From positions 1,798,001 through 1,862,000 of the forward strand of contig CBDAPV010000002.1 in assembly GCA_965198715.1 (NCBI GenBank): a stretch of DNA of 64,000 nucleotides, given 5' to 3'. This stretch comes from RH-AL1 sp965198715 (GTDB lineage Bacteria; Pseudomonadota; Alphaproteobacteria; Rhizobiales; Beijerinckiaceae). Position 1 is the first letter of the stretch; each line of letters opens with the position of its first letter. Below, piece by piece: positions 8,973 to 16,491 of the stretch. A model generated the notes under the pieces. The model ran no database searches. It had not been told where the DNA came from and saw only the letters and a program-made list of their open reading frames with translations. The position numbers and the translations under genes are program-made.

Positions 8973-9854
8973 CTAGTCGCGACGCTCCGTCTCGATGCGT
9001 TCCGGAGCGCGGTCGCGCGAGGCTCGCGACATCGTGGCTACGGCGAGACCGAGCGCGTGGATGCTCTCGCGTAAACCGGCGTCGTCAGCCGGATCGCCTC
9101 GGATCTCCATGCCTTGAAGCGTCTTCTTCAAGGCGAGGTTCTCCGCTTCGAGCTTGTCCAACCTGTCCGCTGTCGCGCGCTCGAGAACCCGGTCCTTCTC
9201 GACCTTGAGACTGTTGCCCAGGTAGAAGCCTTTCTGGCGATCGCGCTCGGCGTCGCGTTCGCCGCGGACCGTGGCGAGTTCATCCTCGAGCCGCGCGATC
9301 GTGGCCTGGGCGTATTCGTGCTCGGCGAGGCGCGCCACCAGTGCCGCGGCGCTGGTGCGATGGCCCTCACCCTCTTCCGACAGGCGGGCGTGCTCACGCA
9401 CCGCCGCCTCGGCGTCGCCTTGCAGCGTTTCGACGCCCGCGTGCGCCGTCGCAAGGTCCTGGCGCAGCGCCGAACTCTCCACCCTGTGCTCAGCGACGGC
9501 TGTGCTGAGCAGCGCGATCTCGCGAGCCTGCGCCTCGTTGAGCCTACGGAAGACCTCGACTTCCTCGGCAAGCCGCGCTGCCTCGACGGTGCCGCGCCCA
9601 ATGGCGATCATGTCGGCGTCCTTGCCGGCACGCACCCTCGCCAGCTCCTGCTCCATTCGCAGCCGCTCGACGGCATGGCCGGCGCGCAGATGATCGCGCT
9701 CCGAAAGGATCTCCTGCATGGAGAGCGGCACCTGCAGCTGAAGGCGCTTGCGGCTCAGCCGCAGCGCGCGGCTCCACAGCACCGGTGCGAACAACAGCGC
9801 CAGCAGCGCTGTCACGATGCAGCCGAGTGCGAAATAGATGGCCTGCTCGATCAC
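8973..9854 (-). CDS. membrane-anchored coiled-coil protein, conserved unknown
   Basis: A 293-residue protein with one N-terminal transmembrane helix (about residues 5-26) followed by a basic stretch and almost continuous heptad-rich coiled coil to about residue 250. The chain is dominated by Ala, Glu, Arg and Leu with no catalytic motif. I believe similar proteins occur widely in Hyphomicrobiales, but I know no function. It would sit on the cytoplasmic face, resembling RmuC-type or envelope-scaffold proteins only in general shape. It lies downstream of eipA on the same strand with 77 bases between. Confidence 0.75.
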   Translation of the reverse strand: MIEQAIYFALGCIVTALLALLFAPVLWSRALRLSRKRLQLQVPLSMQEILSERDHLRAGHAVERLRMEQELARVRAGKDADMIAIGRGTVEAARLAEEVEVFRRLNEAQAREIALLSTAVAEHRVESSALRQDLATAHAGVETLQGDAEAAVREHARLSEEGEGHRTSAAALVARLAEHEYAQATIARLEDELATVRGERDAERDRQKGFYLGNSLKVEKDRVLERATADRLDKLEAENLALKKTLQGMEIRGDPADDAGLRESIHALGLAVATMSRASRDRAPERIETERRD

Positions 9855-9931
9855 GCCCGCGCATCCTGTGTCGCCCTGCCGCGTCTATGCCACGCGAAAT
9901 CGAGGCGGCAAAGTGCGACGGGTGACCTCGC

Positions 9932-10516
9932 TCAGAAAGGATTCCAGGTCTGGTGCGGCGTGAACTTAAGGTAGCCGACGTTGACGCCGAGCCGCGCGCC
10001 GAGCCCGGTACGAATGGGCACCAGCGTCATGTCCTGCGCGACCAACGCAGTCATGCCGAGACCGCCGACGAAGTAGGCCGAGCCATCGAGTCCGCCGAAG
10101 CGCTGGAAGATCGCGTCCCGCGCGGGAAGGTGGTAGACGAGCATCATGGTGCGGTCGCCGTCGCCGCCGCCGTCGAAGCCGATGGAAGGCCCCTGCCAGA
10201 ACAGGCGCTGCTCGCCGGCGTTGCGTGTGAAGAGCCGCCCCTCGCCGTAGCGAAGGCCGCCGACGAAGGCACCGCTTGCCTCTTCGCCGAGGATGTAGCC
10301 GTTGGGCCGGCCCCAGCGCTCGGTCGCCGTCTCCACCACCTGCGCCAAGCCCTTGGAAACCGAACCGAAGAAGCGGTGACCGCTGAGGATGATATCGTCC
10401 GACGTATAAACCATCGGCCGCTCCTCGACAGAGGCGAGAGCGCTGCCTGGCAGCACCACGGCGGCTGCCGTCGCGCCGATGGACTTCAAGACACCCCGGC
10501 GATCATCGAGCCGCAT
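9932..10516 (-). CDS. eipA: EipA-like periplasmic envelope-integrity protein (DUF1134)
   Basis: Predicted soluble periplasmic beta-barrel protein needed for envelope stress resistance in Brucella. The 194 residues begin with a signal sequence carrying a twin-arginine-like DRRGVLKS motif and an SALAS cleavage site. The DUF1134 core is clear: GYILGEEASGAFVGGLRYGE, the WQGPSIGFD and GGDGDRTMML stretches, RFGGLDGSAYFVGG and the C-terminal GVNVGYLKFTPHQTWNPF. ATG 10516 is chosen because GGGGGAAG precedes it; the longer form to 10567 would bury the signal peptide. A CtrA-like site lies about 80 bases upstream, matching the reported CtrA control of Brucella eipA. Confidence 0.88.
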   Translation of the reverse strand: MRLDDRRGVLKSIGATAAAVVLPGSALASVEERPMVYTSDDIILSGHRFFGSVSKGLAQVVETATERWGRPNGYILGEEASGAFVGGLRYGEGRLFTRNAGEQRLFWQGPSIGFDGGGDGDRTMMLVYHLPARDAIFQRFGGLDGSAYFVGGLGMTALVAQDMTLVPIRTGLGARLGVNVGYLKFTPHQTWNPF

Positions 10517-10593
10517 CGCCACTTCCCCCTGGCTCGCGAAGCTCGCACCGGTGTGTCCGCTGCGCATCGCAAGACGACGCTGGCAAAAGCTAG

Positions 10594-10608
10594 TTAAGGG
10601 AAGCTAAA
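10594..10608 (-). promoter_or_regulatory. CtrA-like binding site upstream of eipA
   Basis: On the minus strand the sequence reads TTTA-GCTTCCC-TTAAC, i.e. the CtrA consensus TTAA-N7-TTAAC with the second half perfect and one swapped base pair in the first half. It lies 78 bases upstream of the eipA start in the short gap before the cysQ stop. Confidence 0.5.
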
Positions 10609-10609
10609 T

Positions 10610-11497
10610 CTATTCCGCGGCCTCGGCCGGCTTGTCGCCCCAGGCCACGAACGGCCCGTTGCGATACTGCCGCTCTGACTTGCCGTAAAGCAAAGCCACG
10701 CCGCGCTCGTCGACAACCGCTCCGCCGGCGGCGCGCAGGATGGCGTCGCCCGCCGCCGTATCCCACTCCATCGTATCGCCAAAACGTGGGTAGACGTCGG
10801 CCTCGCCCTCGGCGAGGATGCAAAACTTGATCGAAGACCCGGCCGAGCGACGCTCCGCGATAGGCAAGCGCGACAAGAAATCCTCGGTGCGGGCGTCACC
10901 ATGCGAGCGGCTGGCGAGGGCGGTGAGCCCGACGCAGGGGTTACGCCGAACATGAATCTCGCGCCGCTCGGCGACCGGCGGCAGCGGTGCGCCGGGCTCG
11001 ACGTGAAAGGTATAGGCGTGCTCGCCCGACATCCACATGCGCCCGATCGCCGGGGCGTAAACCGCGCCGACGCGCGGCACACCGTCGACAATCAGCGCGA
11101 TGTTGATGGTGAACTCGCCGTTGCGGCAGAGAAATTCACGGGTGCCGTCGATAGGATCGACCAGGATGAACGCGCGTCCGCACAACGGCTTCTCGCCTCG
11201 CGAAGCTGCCTCTTCCGCAACCACGGGAATACGCGGCAAGCGATCGGCCAGCCCTGCCAGGATGATCGCCTCGGCGCGCTCGTCGGCGTCGCAAACCATG
11301 CTGCGATCAGCCTTCTCGCGAGCGTGATGATCGCCAGCGTAGACATGCATGACTACCACCGCAGCCTCTGCCGTCAGCTCGGCAAAGATTTCGGCGACCT
11401 CGTCGCAGTCGATCGTGTCGAGGACGCTCCTCGCCGCCGCGTCGGTCCTCCAGCAGGTGCCTGCGGTGGACGCGTCGACGCTCTTGACCGCCATCAT
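10610..11497 (-). CDS. cysQ: 3'(2'),5'-bisphosphate nucleotidase CysQ (inositol monophosphatase family)
   Basis: Mg-dependent phosphatase that removes the 3'-phosphate from PAP/PAPS during sulphate assimilation. Family motifs are present in order: VVAEE, LVDPIDGTREF and, near the C-terminus, EWDTAAGDAILRAAGG. These contribute the metal-binding Glu, Asp and Asp residues. Length is 295 residues from ATG 11497; a GTG at 11518 would add seven. The N-terminal extension ahead of the fold is about 25 residues. The gene stands alone between eipA and an SDR; no other sulphate-assimilation gene is near, although metY-metA lie 34 kb away. Confidence 0.88.
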   Translation of the reverse strand: MMAVKSVDASTAGTCWRTDAAARSVLDTIDCDEVAEIFAELTAEAAVVVMHVYAGDHHAREKADRSMVCDADERAEAIILAGLADRLPRIPVVAEEAASRGEKPLCGRAFILVDPIDGTREFLCRNGEFTINIALIVDGVPRVGAVYAPAIGRMWMSGEHAYTFHVEPGAPLPPVAERREIHVRRNPCVGLTALASRSHGDARTEDFLSRLPIAERRSAGSSIKFCILAEGEADVYPRFGDTMEWDTAAGDAILRAAGGAVVDERGVALLYGKSERQYRNGPFVAWGDKPAEAAE

Positions 11498-11811
11498 ATG
11501 TTCACTTGACCCAAACACCGGTTAGAGCCTGCGCTCACTTGATCAGAGAAGCAAGGTGGGCACCTTTTTGCCGCAATCAATCTGCCGCGGCGTTTCGCCG
11601 AGGACACGATTACAGCAAGCTATGGTGGAGCTGAGACGTTGTGTGGGCACTTCTCGTACGGAAGCTCCTACCGATTGAGTCGGTCTCCTCAACTGGCAGC
11701 AGGTTGCTCTAAGCCAAGCGAAACCATCTTCAACTGCGCCTTCGAACGCCGCGCCTCGAGAGGCCTTGCTCGACGTCGAGTCTGATGGGAAATCCACCCA
11801 CGAAGGTCGCG

Positions 11812-12504
11812 ATGATCGGTGACGCTCTACCACTCCTCAGCCCCGCGCTCGTCGTCGGCACCTCCGGCGGCCTCGGCGCGGCTTTGGCGACGGCCATTGA
11901 GGCGCGCGGCGCGGAGACGTTTCGCCTGTCGCGGCGCGACGATGGGCTCGATCTTGCCGACGAGGACAGCATCGCGACTGCCGTCGCGCGGCTTCGCGAA
12001 CCGCCACGCCTGGTCCTGGTCGCCACCGGCCTGCTCCACGATGGCGACGTGCAACCCGAGAAGAGTCTCGCCGCGCTCGATCCCGCACGTCTCGCCCGCA
12101 GCTTCGCGGTCAACGCGATCGGCCCGGCGCTGCTGGCCAAGCACCTGCTGCCGCGCATGCCGCGCGACGGGCGCAGCGTCTTCGCCGTCTTGTCGGCGCG
12201 CGTCGGCAGCATCGCCGACAACCGCCTCGGCGGCTGGTACGGCTATCGTGCTTCGAAAGCGGCACTGAACCAGCTGATCCGCACCGCGGCGATCGAGCAG
12301 CGCCGCCGCGCGCCCGAAAGCATCGTCGTAGCGCTGCACCCGGGCACGGTGGCGACCGGTCTCAGCGCGCCGTTTCGCGGCAGTGCCGAACGTGTGTTCA
12401 CCCCCGAAGAAGCGGCGGCGCACCTTCTCGACGTCATGGCCGGATTGAGGCCCGCCGACAGCGGCGGCTTCTACGCCTGGGACGGTGCGTCGATCGCGTT
12501 CTGA
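11812..12504 (+). CDS. short-chain dehydrogenase/reductase (CsgA-like)
   Basis: NAD(P)-dependent oxidoreductase of 230 residues. The Rossmann motif GTSGGLG lies near residue 16, the catalytic Tyr-Lys pair is in YRASKAAL, and the Ser is in the preceding VLSARVGS strand. ATG 11812 is preferred over ATG 11785 because AAGG lies six bases upstream. The 266 bases before it, back to cysQ, hold no credible gene. The 3' end overlaps the 3' end of the convergent TetR gene by 34 bases. The closest-looking group is the CsgA/C-factor SDRs. Substrate unknown. Confidence 0.85.
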   Translation: MIGDALPLLSPALVVGTSGGLGAALATAIEARGAETFRLSRRDDGLDLADEDSIATAVARLREPPRLVLVATGLLHDGDVQPEKSLAALDPARLARSFAVNAIGPALLAKHLLPRMPRDGRSVFAVLSARVGSIADNRLGGWYGYRASKAALNQLIRTAAIEQRRRAPESIVVALHPGTVATGLSAPFRGSAERVFTPEEAAAHLLDVMAGLRPADSGGFYAWDGASIAF

Positions 12505-13115
12505 GCAGCGGCGTCGCGCGGCAGTGCGCGAGCGGCAAGGTTCAGCACGCCCACCACAGCCGCATCGAGCGCGGCCGGCTCGCTCTCGATCTGGCCGTCG
12601 AGCGCCAGGCAGGCGAGACCGTGCACGATCGCCCAGGAGTGCAGCGCGGCGAGGTCGCGCTCGGCCTCCGGCACGAGAGCGCCGACGCGCGAGAGCAGGA
12701 CATGGAAGGCGGCGTCGCCTTCCGCCGACCTGCCGGCGCACCCTTTAGCCAAGGCCGCGCCGAACATCAGCCGGAACAGTGCCGGCTCGGCGACGGCGAA
12801 AGCGACATAGGCTCGCCCTTGCTCCACAAGCGCCACCGCCCCGGCGGCGCCGGTATCGGCTGTCCGTAGCCTTTCTGCGAGCCGCTCGAAGCCGACGCCG
12901 GCCACCGCGCCGAGCAGCGCCCCCTTGTCGGGGAAGTGGCGATAGGGCGCCATGGCCGAGACGCCGGCGCGGCGCGCCGCCTCGCGAAGGCTCAGCGCCG
13001 CTGGATCGCCGACCTCGGCGAGGATCGCCAGCCCGGCCTCGACGAGGGCAGCGCGAAGGGTGCCATGATGATAGCCGGCCTTCTCGGCGGTTTTCTCCGC
13101 CTTAGATGTTGACAA
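12471..13115 (-). CDS. TetR/AcrR-family transcriptional regulator with WHG C-terminal domain
   Basis: Repressor-type regulator of 214 residues. The N-terminal helix-turn-helix is LSLREAARRAGVSAMAPYRHF, about residues 43-63. The ligand domain ends with an LHSWAIVHGLACLAL stretch containing the WxxVHG signature of the TetR WHG domain. The start is taken at TTG 13115 because TGGGAG lies eight bases upstream; the reading to 13169 would run through the divergent promoter. It is divergent from the DUF4188 gene, and its start codon overlaps that gene's -35 element. Autoregulation and control of the DUF4188-DUF2306 pair are therefore likely. Confidence 0.87.
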   Translation of the reverse strand: MSTSKAEKTAEKAGYHHGTLRAALVEAGLAILAEVGDPAALSLREAARRAGVSAMAPYRHFPDKGALLGAVAGVGFERLAERLRTADTGAAGAVALVEQGRAYVAFAVAEPALFRLMFGAALAKGCAGRSAEGDAAFHVLLSRVGALVPEAERDLAALHSWAIVHGLACLALDGQIESEPAALDAAVVGVLNLAARALPRDAAAQNAIDAPSQA

Positions 13116-13136
13116 CGTAAGCTCCCAGAGTATGTT
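13109..13136 (+). promoter_or_regulatory. sigma-70 promoter of the DUF4188 gene overlapping the tetR start
   Basis: TTGACA (13109-13114) and TATGTT (13131-13136) are separated by 16 bases, close to the sigma-70 consensus. The -35 box lies within the small palindrome GTTGACAAC, and its last bases coincide with the TetR start codon on the other strand. This geometry suits a TetR operator, but I cannot define the operator exactly. Confidence 0.6.
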
Positions 13137-13163
13137 TACATCGTACTTGTGACGGAGGTTGTC

Positions 13164-13664
13164 ATGCAAGCCGTTCCTTCCAACTCGACATCGACAAAGC
13201 CGAAGCCGAAGCCGAAGCCGAAGCCGAGCAAGGTTTCGGTCGATCTCTCGGCCTATCCAGATCTCGTTGTCGTCTACCTCGGCTTTCGCGTCTCGACCTT
13301 ACGCGGCTTCAAGGCGCTTCTCGGCATCAGCACGGGTTTGCGCGCCGTGCAGAAGGACAAGCCCGACGGCCTGCTCTGCCACGAGACGATCGTCTTTGCG
13401 CTGAACCACATCGGCATGCGCCAGTACTGGCGCGATTTCGACAGCCTGGAGCGCTTTACCCGCTCCGATCCGCACAAGACATGGTGGAGGCAGTTCACCA
13501 AGGATCCGGCGGGCTCCGGCTTCTGGCACGAGGCCTACCGCCGCTCGGGAGGCATGGAGGCGCTCTATCTTGGCATGCCCAAGCCGATCGGGCTTGCCAC
13601 CTTTGCTGCCGCCAAGGCGCCGGTCGGGCCGTTCATGACCTCGCGCGGCCGTCTCGCGGCGTAA
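13164..13664 (+). CDS. DUF4188-family protein
   Basis: A 166-residue protein with a Lys-Pro repeat (five KP units) at about residues 13-22, then the DUF4188 core. Core features are a VVVYLGFRV strand, a QYWRDFDSLERF helix, an HKTWWRQF segment, GSGFWHEAYRRSGGMEALY and the closing MPKPIGLATF. Family members are small alpha-beta-barrel-like (ferredoxin-fold) proteins related to haem or monooxygenase folds; their reaction is unknown. ATG 13164 has GGAGG five bases upstream. It is followed by a DUF2306 membrane protein and is probably controlled by the divergent TetR regulator. Confidence 0.82.
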   Translation: MQAVPSNSTSTKPKPKPKPKPSKVSVDLSAYPDLVVVYLGFRVSTLRGFKALLGISTGLRAVQKDKPDGLLCHETIVFALNHIGMRQYWRDFDSLERFTRSDPHKTWWRQFTKDPAGSGFWHEAYRRSGGMEALYLGMPKPIGLATFAAAKAPVGPFMTSRGRLAA

Positions 13665-13666
13665 GC

Positions 13667-14059
13667 CTGGCGCCGCTGCTCCAAGCGGGGCCGCTCATCG
13701 CCTCGCATGCCGCCGCGGCCCTCGTGGCAGTCGATGTCGGCGCCGCGCAACTCGTCACGCGTAAAGGCACGCGCGGCCACCGCTTGCTCGGCTTCGCCTG
13801 GGTACTGCTGCTGGGCTTCGTGGCGCTTGGCTCGTTCGGCATCCACACCATTCGCACTTGGGGACCTTTCAGCCCACTCCACGTGCGCTCGATCGTGACC
13901 TTAATTTCGCTGGCGCTGGCGGTGGGCTTCGCCCGTGCGCGGAAGATCGAGGCGCACAGTCAGACGATGCTCTGGGTCTACGCCATGGCGCTGGTGCTGA
14001 CCGGCCTGTTCACGCCGCTGCCGGGGCGGGTGATGCACGCCGTGGTGTTCGGGCCGTGA
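13667..14059 (+). CDS. DUF2306-like small membrane protein, start codon uncertain
   Basis: About 130 residues with four predicted membrane helices. The pattern is GPLIASHAAAALVAVDVGAA, then a TRKGTRGHRLLGFAWV loop with the family's RKG-H-R-G signature, then a WGPFSPLHVRSIVTL segment. The reading frame continues two bases after the DUF4188 stop, so coupling is likely. No ATG, GTG or TTG lies at the expected place; the nearest in-frame codon after the upstream stop is CTG at 13667. A rare CTG start or a sequence error is possible. The in-frame ATG at 13481 would overlap DUF4188 by 184 bases and is rejected. Confidence 0.65.
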   Translation: MAPLLQAGPLIASHAAAALVAVDVGAAQLVTRKGTRGHRLLGFAWVLLLGFVALGSFGIHTIRTWGPFSPLHVRSIVTLISLALAVGFARARKIEAHSQTMLWVYAMALVLTGLFTPLPGRVMHAVVFGP

Positions 14060-14150
14060 GCGAAGCCGTCCGCCAAGCGAGAGACGGGCGGAGCCGCCAA
14101 ACCTTATCTTTTTATAGGTTCGAACCCGCGTTATCCCTAAACTGGCTGAT

Positions 14151-14155
14151 GATTC
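14151..14155 (+). promoter_or_regulatory. GANTC methylation site in the chpT promoter region
   Basis: GATTC, the target of the alphaproteobacterial cell-cycle methyltransferase CcrM, five bases upstream of a CtrA-like site. A single short motif can occur by chance; its position is what makes it notable. Confidence 0.4.
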
Positions 14156-14159
14156 GGTG

Positions 14160-14175
14160 GTAATGTCGCGTTAAC
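14160..14175 (+). promoter_or_regulatory. CtrA-like site upstream of chpT
   Basis: GTAA-TGTCGCG-TTAAC matches TTAA-N7-TTAAC with one mismatch. It lies 61 bases upstream of the chpT start codon, a distance suited to an activator or repressor site in the promoter. Confidence 0.55.
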
Positions 14176-14235
14176 CATTGCACGGCTTAGCTGTGCGCCG
14201 TTGCGGGCGGGTTGCCCGAGCATGGAACAGGGTCG

Positions 14236-14931
14236 ATGACGGAATTTGCTCTCGAAGCCCTCGATCTCGCCGCCCTGCTCTGCTCGCGCGTGTGCCACGA
14301 CGTGATCTCACCGGTCGGCGCAATCGCCAATGGTCTCGAGGTCCTGGAATCAGAGAAGGACCCCGACATGCGCGGGTTCGCAATGGACCTCATCAAGAAG
14401 TCCACCAACGTCGCCTCGACACGGCTGCAGTTCTGCCGCCTCGCCTTCGGCGCCGCCGGATCGGCTGGCGCCTCGATCGACACCGGCGATGCCGAAAGCG
14501 TTGCGCGCAACCTCTTCGCCGACGAGAAGACCAAGCTTCAGTGGAACGCCACCCGCGCGCTGCTGCCCAAGAACAAGGTCAAGCTCATCCTCAACCTCGT
14601 GCTGCTCGCCGGCCAGGCGATCCCGCGCGGCGGCGTCATTACCGTGACCAACGATGGGCACGATGCCGACATGACCTTCACCGTGACCGCGACCGGCACC
14701 AACGCCAAGCTTCAGAGCCACTGGCCGCACCTTCTCGCCGCCGAGCCCGAGAGCAGCGTCGATGCCCACGGCATCCAGGCCTACTACACCGGCCTCGTCG
14801 CCAAGGAGGCGCACCTGGCCTTGACGGTGGCGTTGGGCGAGGGCTGCGTGATCTTCAACGCCGTGCCAGACGGCACCACGATGCCGGTCTTCAACTCCGG
14901 CATGATCGGGATGGCCGCGCAGGTGGCGTGA
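14236..14931 (+). CDS. chpT: histidine phosphotransferase ChpT
   Basis: Essential phosphorelay protein that carries phosphate from CckA to CtrA and CpdR. The 231 residues match the family. The dimerisation and phosphotransfer helix reads DLAALLCSRVCHDVISPVGA, with His21 the phosphoacceptor, followed by IANGLEVLESE. A degenerate HATPase-like second domain (about residues 85-225) lacks ATP-binding motifs, as expected. ATG 14236 is chosen over ATG 14212 because it lines up with the family N-terminus. A GANTC and a CtrA-like site lie upstream, suggesting feedback control by the pathway it serves. Confidence 0.92.
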   Translation: MTEFALEALDLAALLCSRVCHDVISPVGAIANGLEVLESEKDPDMRGFAMDLIKKSTNVASTRLQFCRLAFGAAGSAGASIDTGDAESVARNLFADEKTKLQWNATRALLPKNKVKLILNLVLLAGQAIPRGGVITVTNDGHDADMTFTVTATGTNAKLQSHWPHLLAAEPESSVDAHGIQAYYTGLVAKEAHLALTVALGEGCVIFNAVPDGTTMPVFNSGMIGMAAQVA

Positions 14932-14955
14932 GGCGGGTCCGCTGTCTGCGACGAA

Positions 14956-15210
14956 TCAGTAAAGCGGACCGCCCGGCCGGCATTGCGCGTCGAGAAGGTG
15001 GGCGACGAAGGAGCCGCGCGGGAAGCGCTCGCCCTCGTGGATGGGCATGGGGCCGCGCGGCAGCAGCATCTCGTCGTTGACGAAGCTGCGCCAGCTGCCG
15101 TCGCGGTCGTGCAGAAAGGACGCGCAGCGGGTGCCCTGCGCGAGGGTAGGCGTGGCGAGCGCCGCCATTAGGCTTGTCGCAAGCAGGCTTGCCGCGAGAA
15201 CGCACCTCAT
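14956..15210 (-). CDS. small secreted protein coupled to lytic transglycosylase
   Basis: An 84-residue protein with a clean signal peptide (MRCVLAASLLATSLMAALATPTLAQG). The mature part of about 59 residues has two Cys (CASFLHDRDGSWRSFVND and AQCRPGG), possibly one disulphide. I do not recognise a family. Its ATG shares four bases (ATGA) with the stop of the upstream lytic transglycosylase. The two are translated together, so the product may act with that enzyme in the periplasm (inference). Confidence 0.72.
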   Translation of the reverse strand: MRCVLAASLLATSLMAALATPTLAQGTRCASFLHDRDGSWRSFVNDEMLLPRGPMPIHEGERFPRGSFVAHLLDAQCRPGGPLY

Positions 15211-16403
15211 CGGCGCAGCGCCGTCAGCACCGAGGCGCTGGCGCGTCCGTCCGGCCGAAGACCGTTCTTGCCCTGATAGTCGGTGATGGCCTCGCGAGTC
15301 TTGTCGCCGATCACGCCGTCGATCTTGCCGGCGATATCGTAGCCCTTCTGCTGCAGCAGGGTCTGCAGCTCGCGGCGGTCTGCGCGCGACAGTCCGGGAT
15401 CCTCGACCGGCCAGGGCGTTCGCAGGCCGGGTTTGCCCGCCAGGCGATCGGAGAGCAAGGCAATGGCGAGCGCGTAGCTCTCGGCGGCATTGTAGCCGTA
15501 AATCGCGTCGAAGTTGCGCGTCACCAGGAAGGCCGGGCCGTTGGCGCCGGCCGGCAGCAGCAGGCCGGCGCTGCCCTCGCCGAGCCCACCGCCATCGATG
15601 CGGGTGATACCGCGCGAGGCCCAAGACGACATCGGCTGCTTGGCCTTGCGCCCTGAGGGACCGCGATAGCCTTCGGGCAGCTTGACCTCGAAGCCCCAGC
15701 CCAAGGCCGGCTGCCAGCCGGCCTTGCGCAGGAAGTTGGCGGTGGAAGCCAGCGCATCGGGCGCGGAATGGACGAGGTCGCGTCGGCCGTCGCCGTCCCC
15801 GTCGACCGCCGTGCCGAGGAAGGTCGAGGGCATGAACTGGGTGTGGCCGAAGGCGCCGGCCCAGGAGCCGGTGAAGTCGGCGGGATCGATGTCGCCGGAC
15901 TGCACGATTTTCATCGCCGCGAAAAGCTCGCCGCGATAGTAGCCGGGCCGGCGGCTGCCGGGCGCGCAGGAGAGTGTCGCCAAAGATTGGATCACAGGCT
16001 TCGAGCCGAAGTTCTTGCCGAAGTTCGACTCGACTCCCCAGACGGCAACCACGACGGAGGGCGGCACGCCGTAGCGGTTCTGGTCCTGCGCGAGGTACTG
16101 GCGGTACTGCGCCATGCCGGCCTCGCCGTCAGCCACGCGCTCCTCGTCGACAAGGCCGGCGAGGTAGTCCCAGATTGCGGTCTTGAACTCGGGCTGATAG
16201 CCCTCGGCCTTGATGATTTCGAGGTTTGGCTCGAGCCCCGCTGTCAGCCGGTCGAAGGTTTCACCCGACACGCCCTTGGCCGCCGCCGGCCCGCGCAGCG
16301 AGACAAGGCAGGAGGCGAAATCGGCGCGGGCGGGCGCGGCTAAGGTAGCCAGTGCGATGACCGCAGCAAAACCGCGGACGGACAGGGAGACGCTCGTATT
16401 CAT
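15207..16403 (-). CDS. MltB-type lytic murein transglycosylase with C-terminal peptidoglycan-binding domain
   Basis: Periplasmic enzyme that cleaves the MurNAc-GlcNAc bond to form anhydro-muropeptides. It has a signal peptide (residues 1-27), a transglycosylase core with the catalytic Glu in VWGVESNFGKNFG, the GSWAGAFGHTQFMPSTF substrate motif, and the calcium-loop-like DGDGDGRRDL. A C-terminal PG_binding_1 domain (about residues 335-398) contains LQQKGYDIAGKIDGVIGDKTREAI. Length is 398 residues. It follows ftsX by 88 bases on the same strand and is coupled to a small secreted protein. A shorter paralogue without the binding domain lies at 60230. Confidence 0.92.
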   Translation of the reverse strand: MNTSVSLSVRGFAAVIALATLAAPARADFASCLVSLRGPAAAKGVSGETFDRLTAGLEPNLEIIKAEGYQPEFKTAIWDYLAGLVDEERVADGEAGMAQYRQYLAQDQNRYGVPPSVVVAVWGVESNFGKNFGSKPVIQSLATLSCAPGSRRPGYYRGELFAAMKIVQSGDIDPADFTGSWAGAFGHTQFMPSTFLGTAVDGDGDGRRDLVHSAPDALASTANFLRKAGWQPALGWGFEVKLPEGYRGPSGRKAKQPMSSWASRGITRIDGGGLGEGSAGLLLPAGANGPAFLVTRNFDAIYGYNAAESYALAIALLSDRLAGKPGLRTPWPVEDPGLSRADRRELQTLLQQKGYDIAGKIDGVIGDKTREAITDYQGKNGLRPDGRASASVLTALRR

Positions 16404-16491
16404 CGGGATCCACGACGACGGTGCGACTGCGAGCAGAGCCGGCGAACCTTGGCTTTTCGAAGGAAGCGGAAGCTCGAGTCGACGCTAGGGG

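Noticed and set aside
11550..11568. AAGGT-GGGC-ACCTT hairpin with a short T run upstream of the SDR
   Set aside because: The stem is only five pairs and there is no plus-strand gene before it that would need a terminator.
11543..11833. 96-codon minus-strand frame between cysQ and the SDR
   Set aside because: No ribosome-binding site, no domain, and it overlaps the SDR N-terminus. The gap is treated as non-coding.
13197..13230. AAGCCG hexamer repeat considered as a mobile-element scar
   Set aside because: It is in frame and encodes a Lys-Pro repeat at the N-terminus of the DUF4188 protein, so it is a coding low-complexity tract.
14117..14126. GGTTCGAACC, resembling a tRNA T-loop
   Set aside because: No acceptor stem, D-arm or anticodon arm can be folded around it within 90 bases. 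It is a simple palindrome before chpT.
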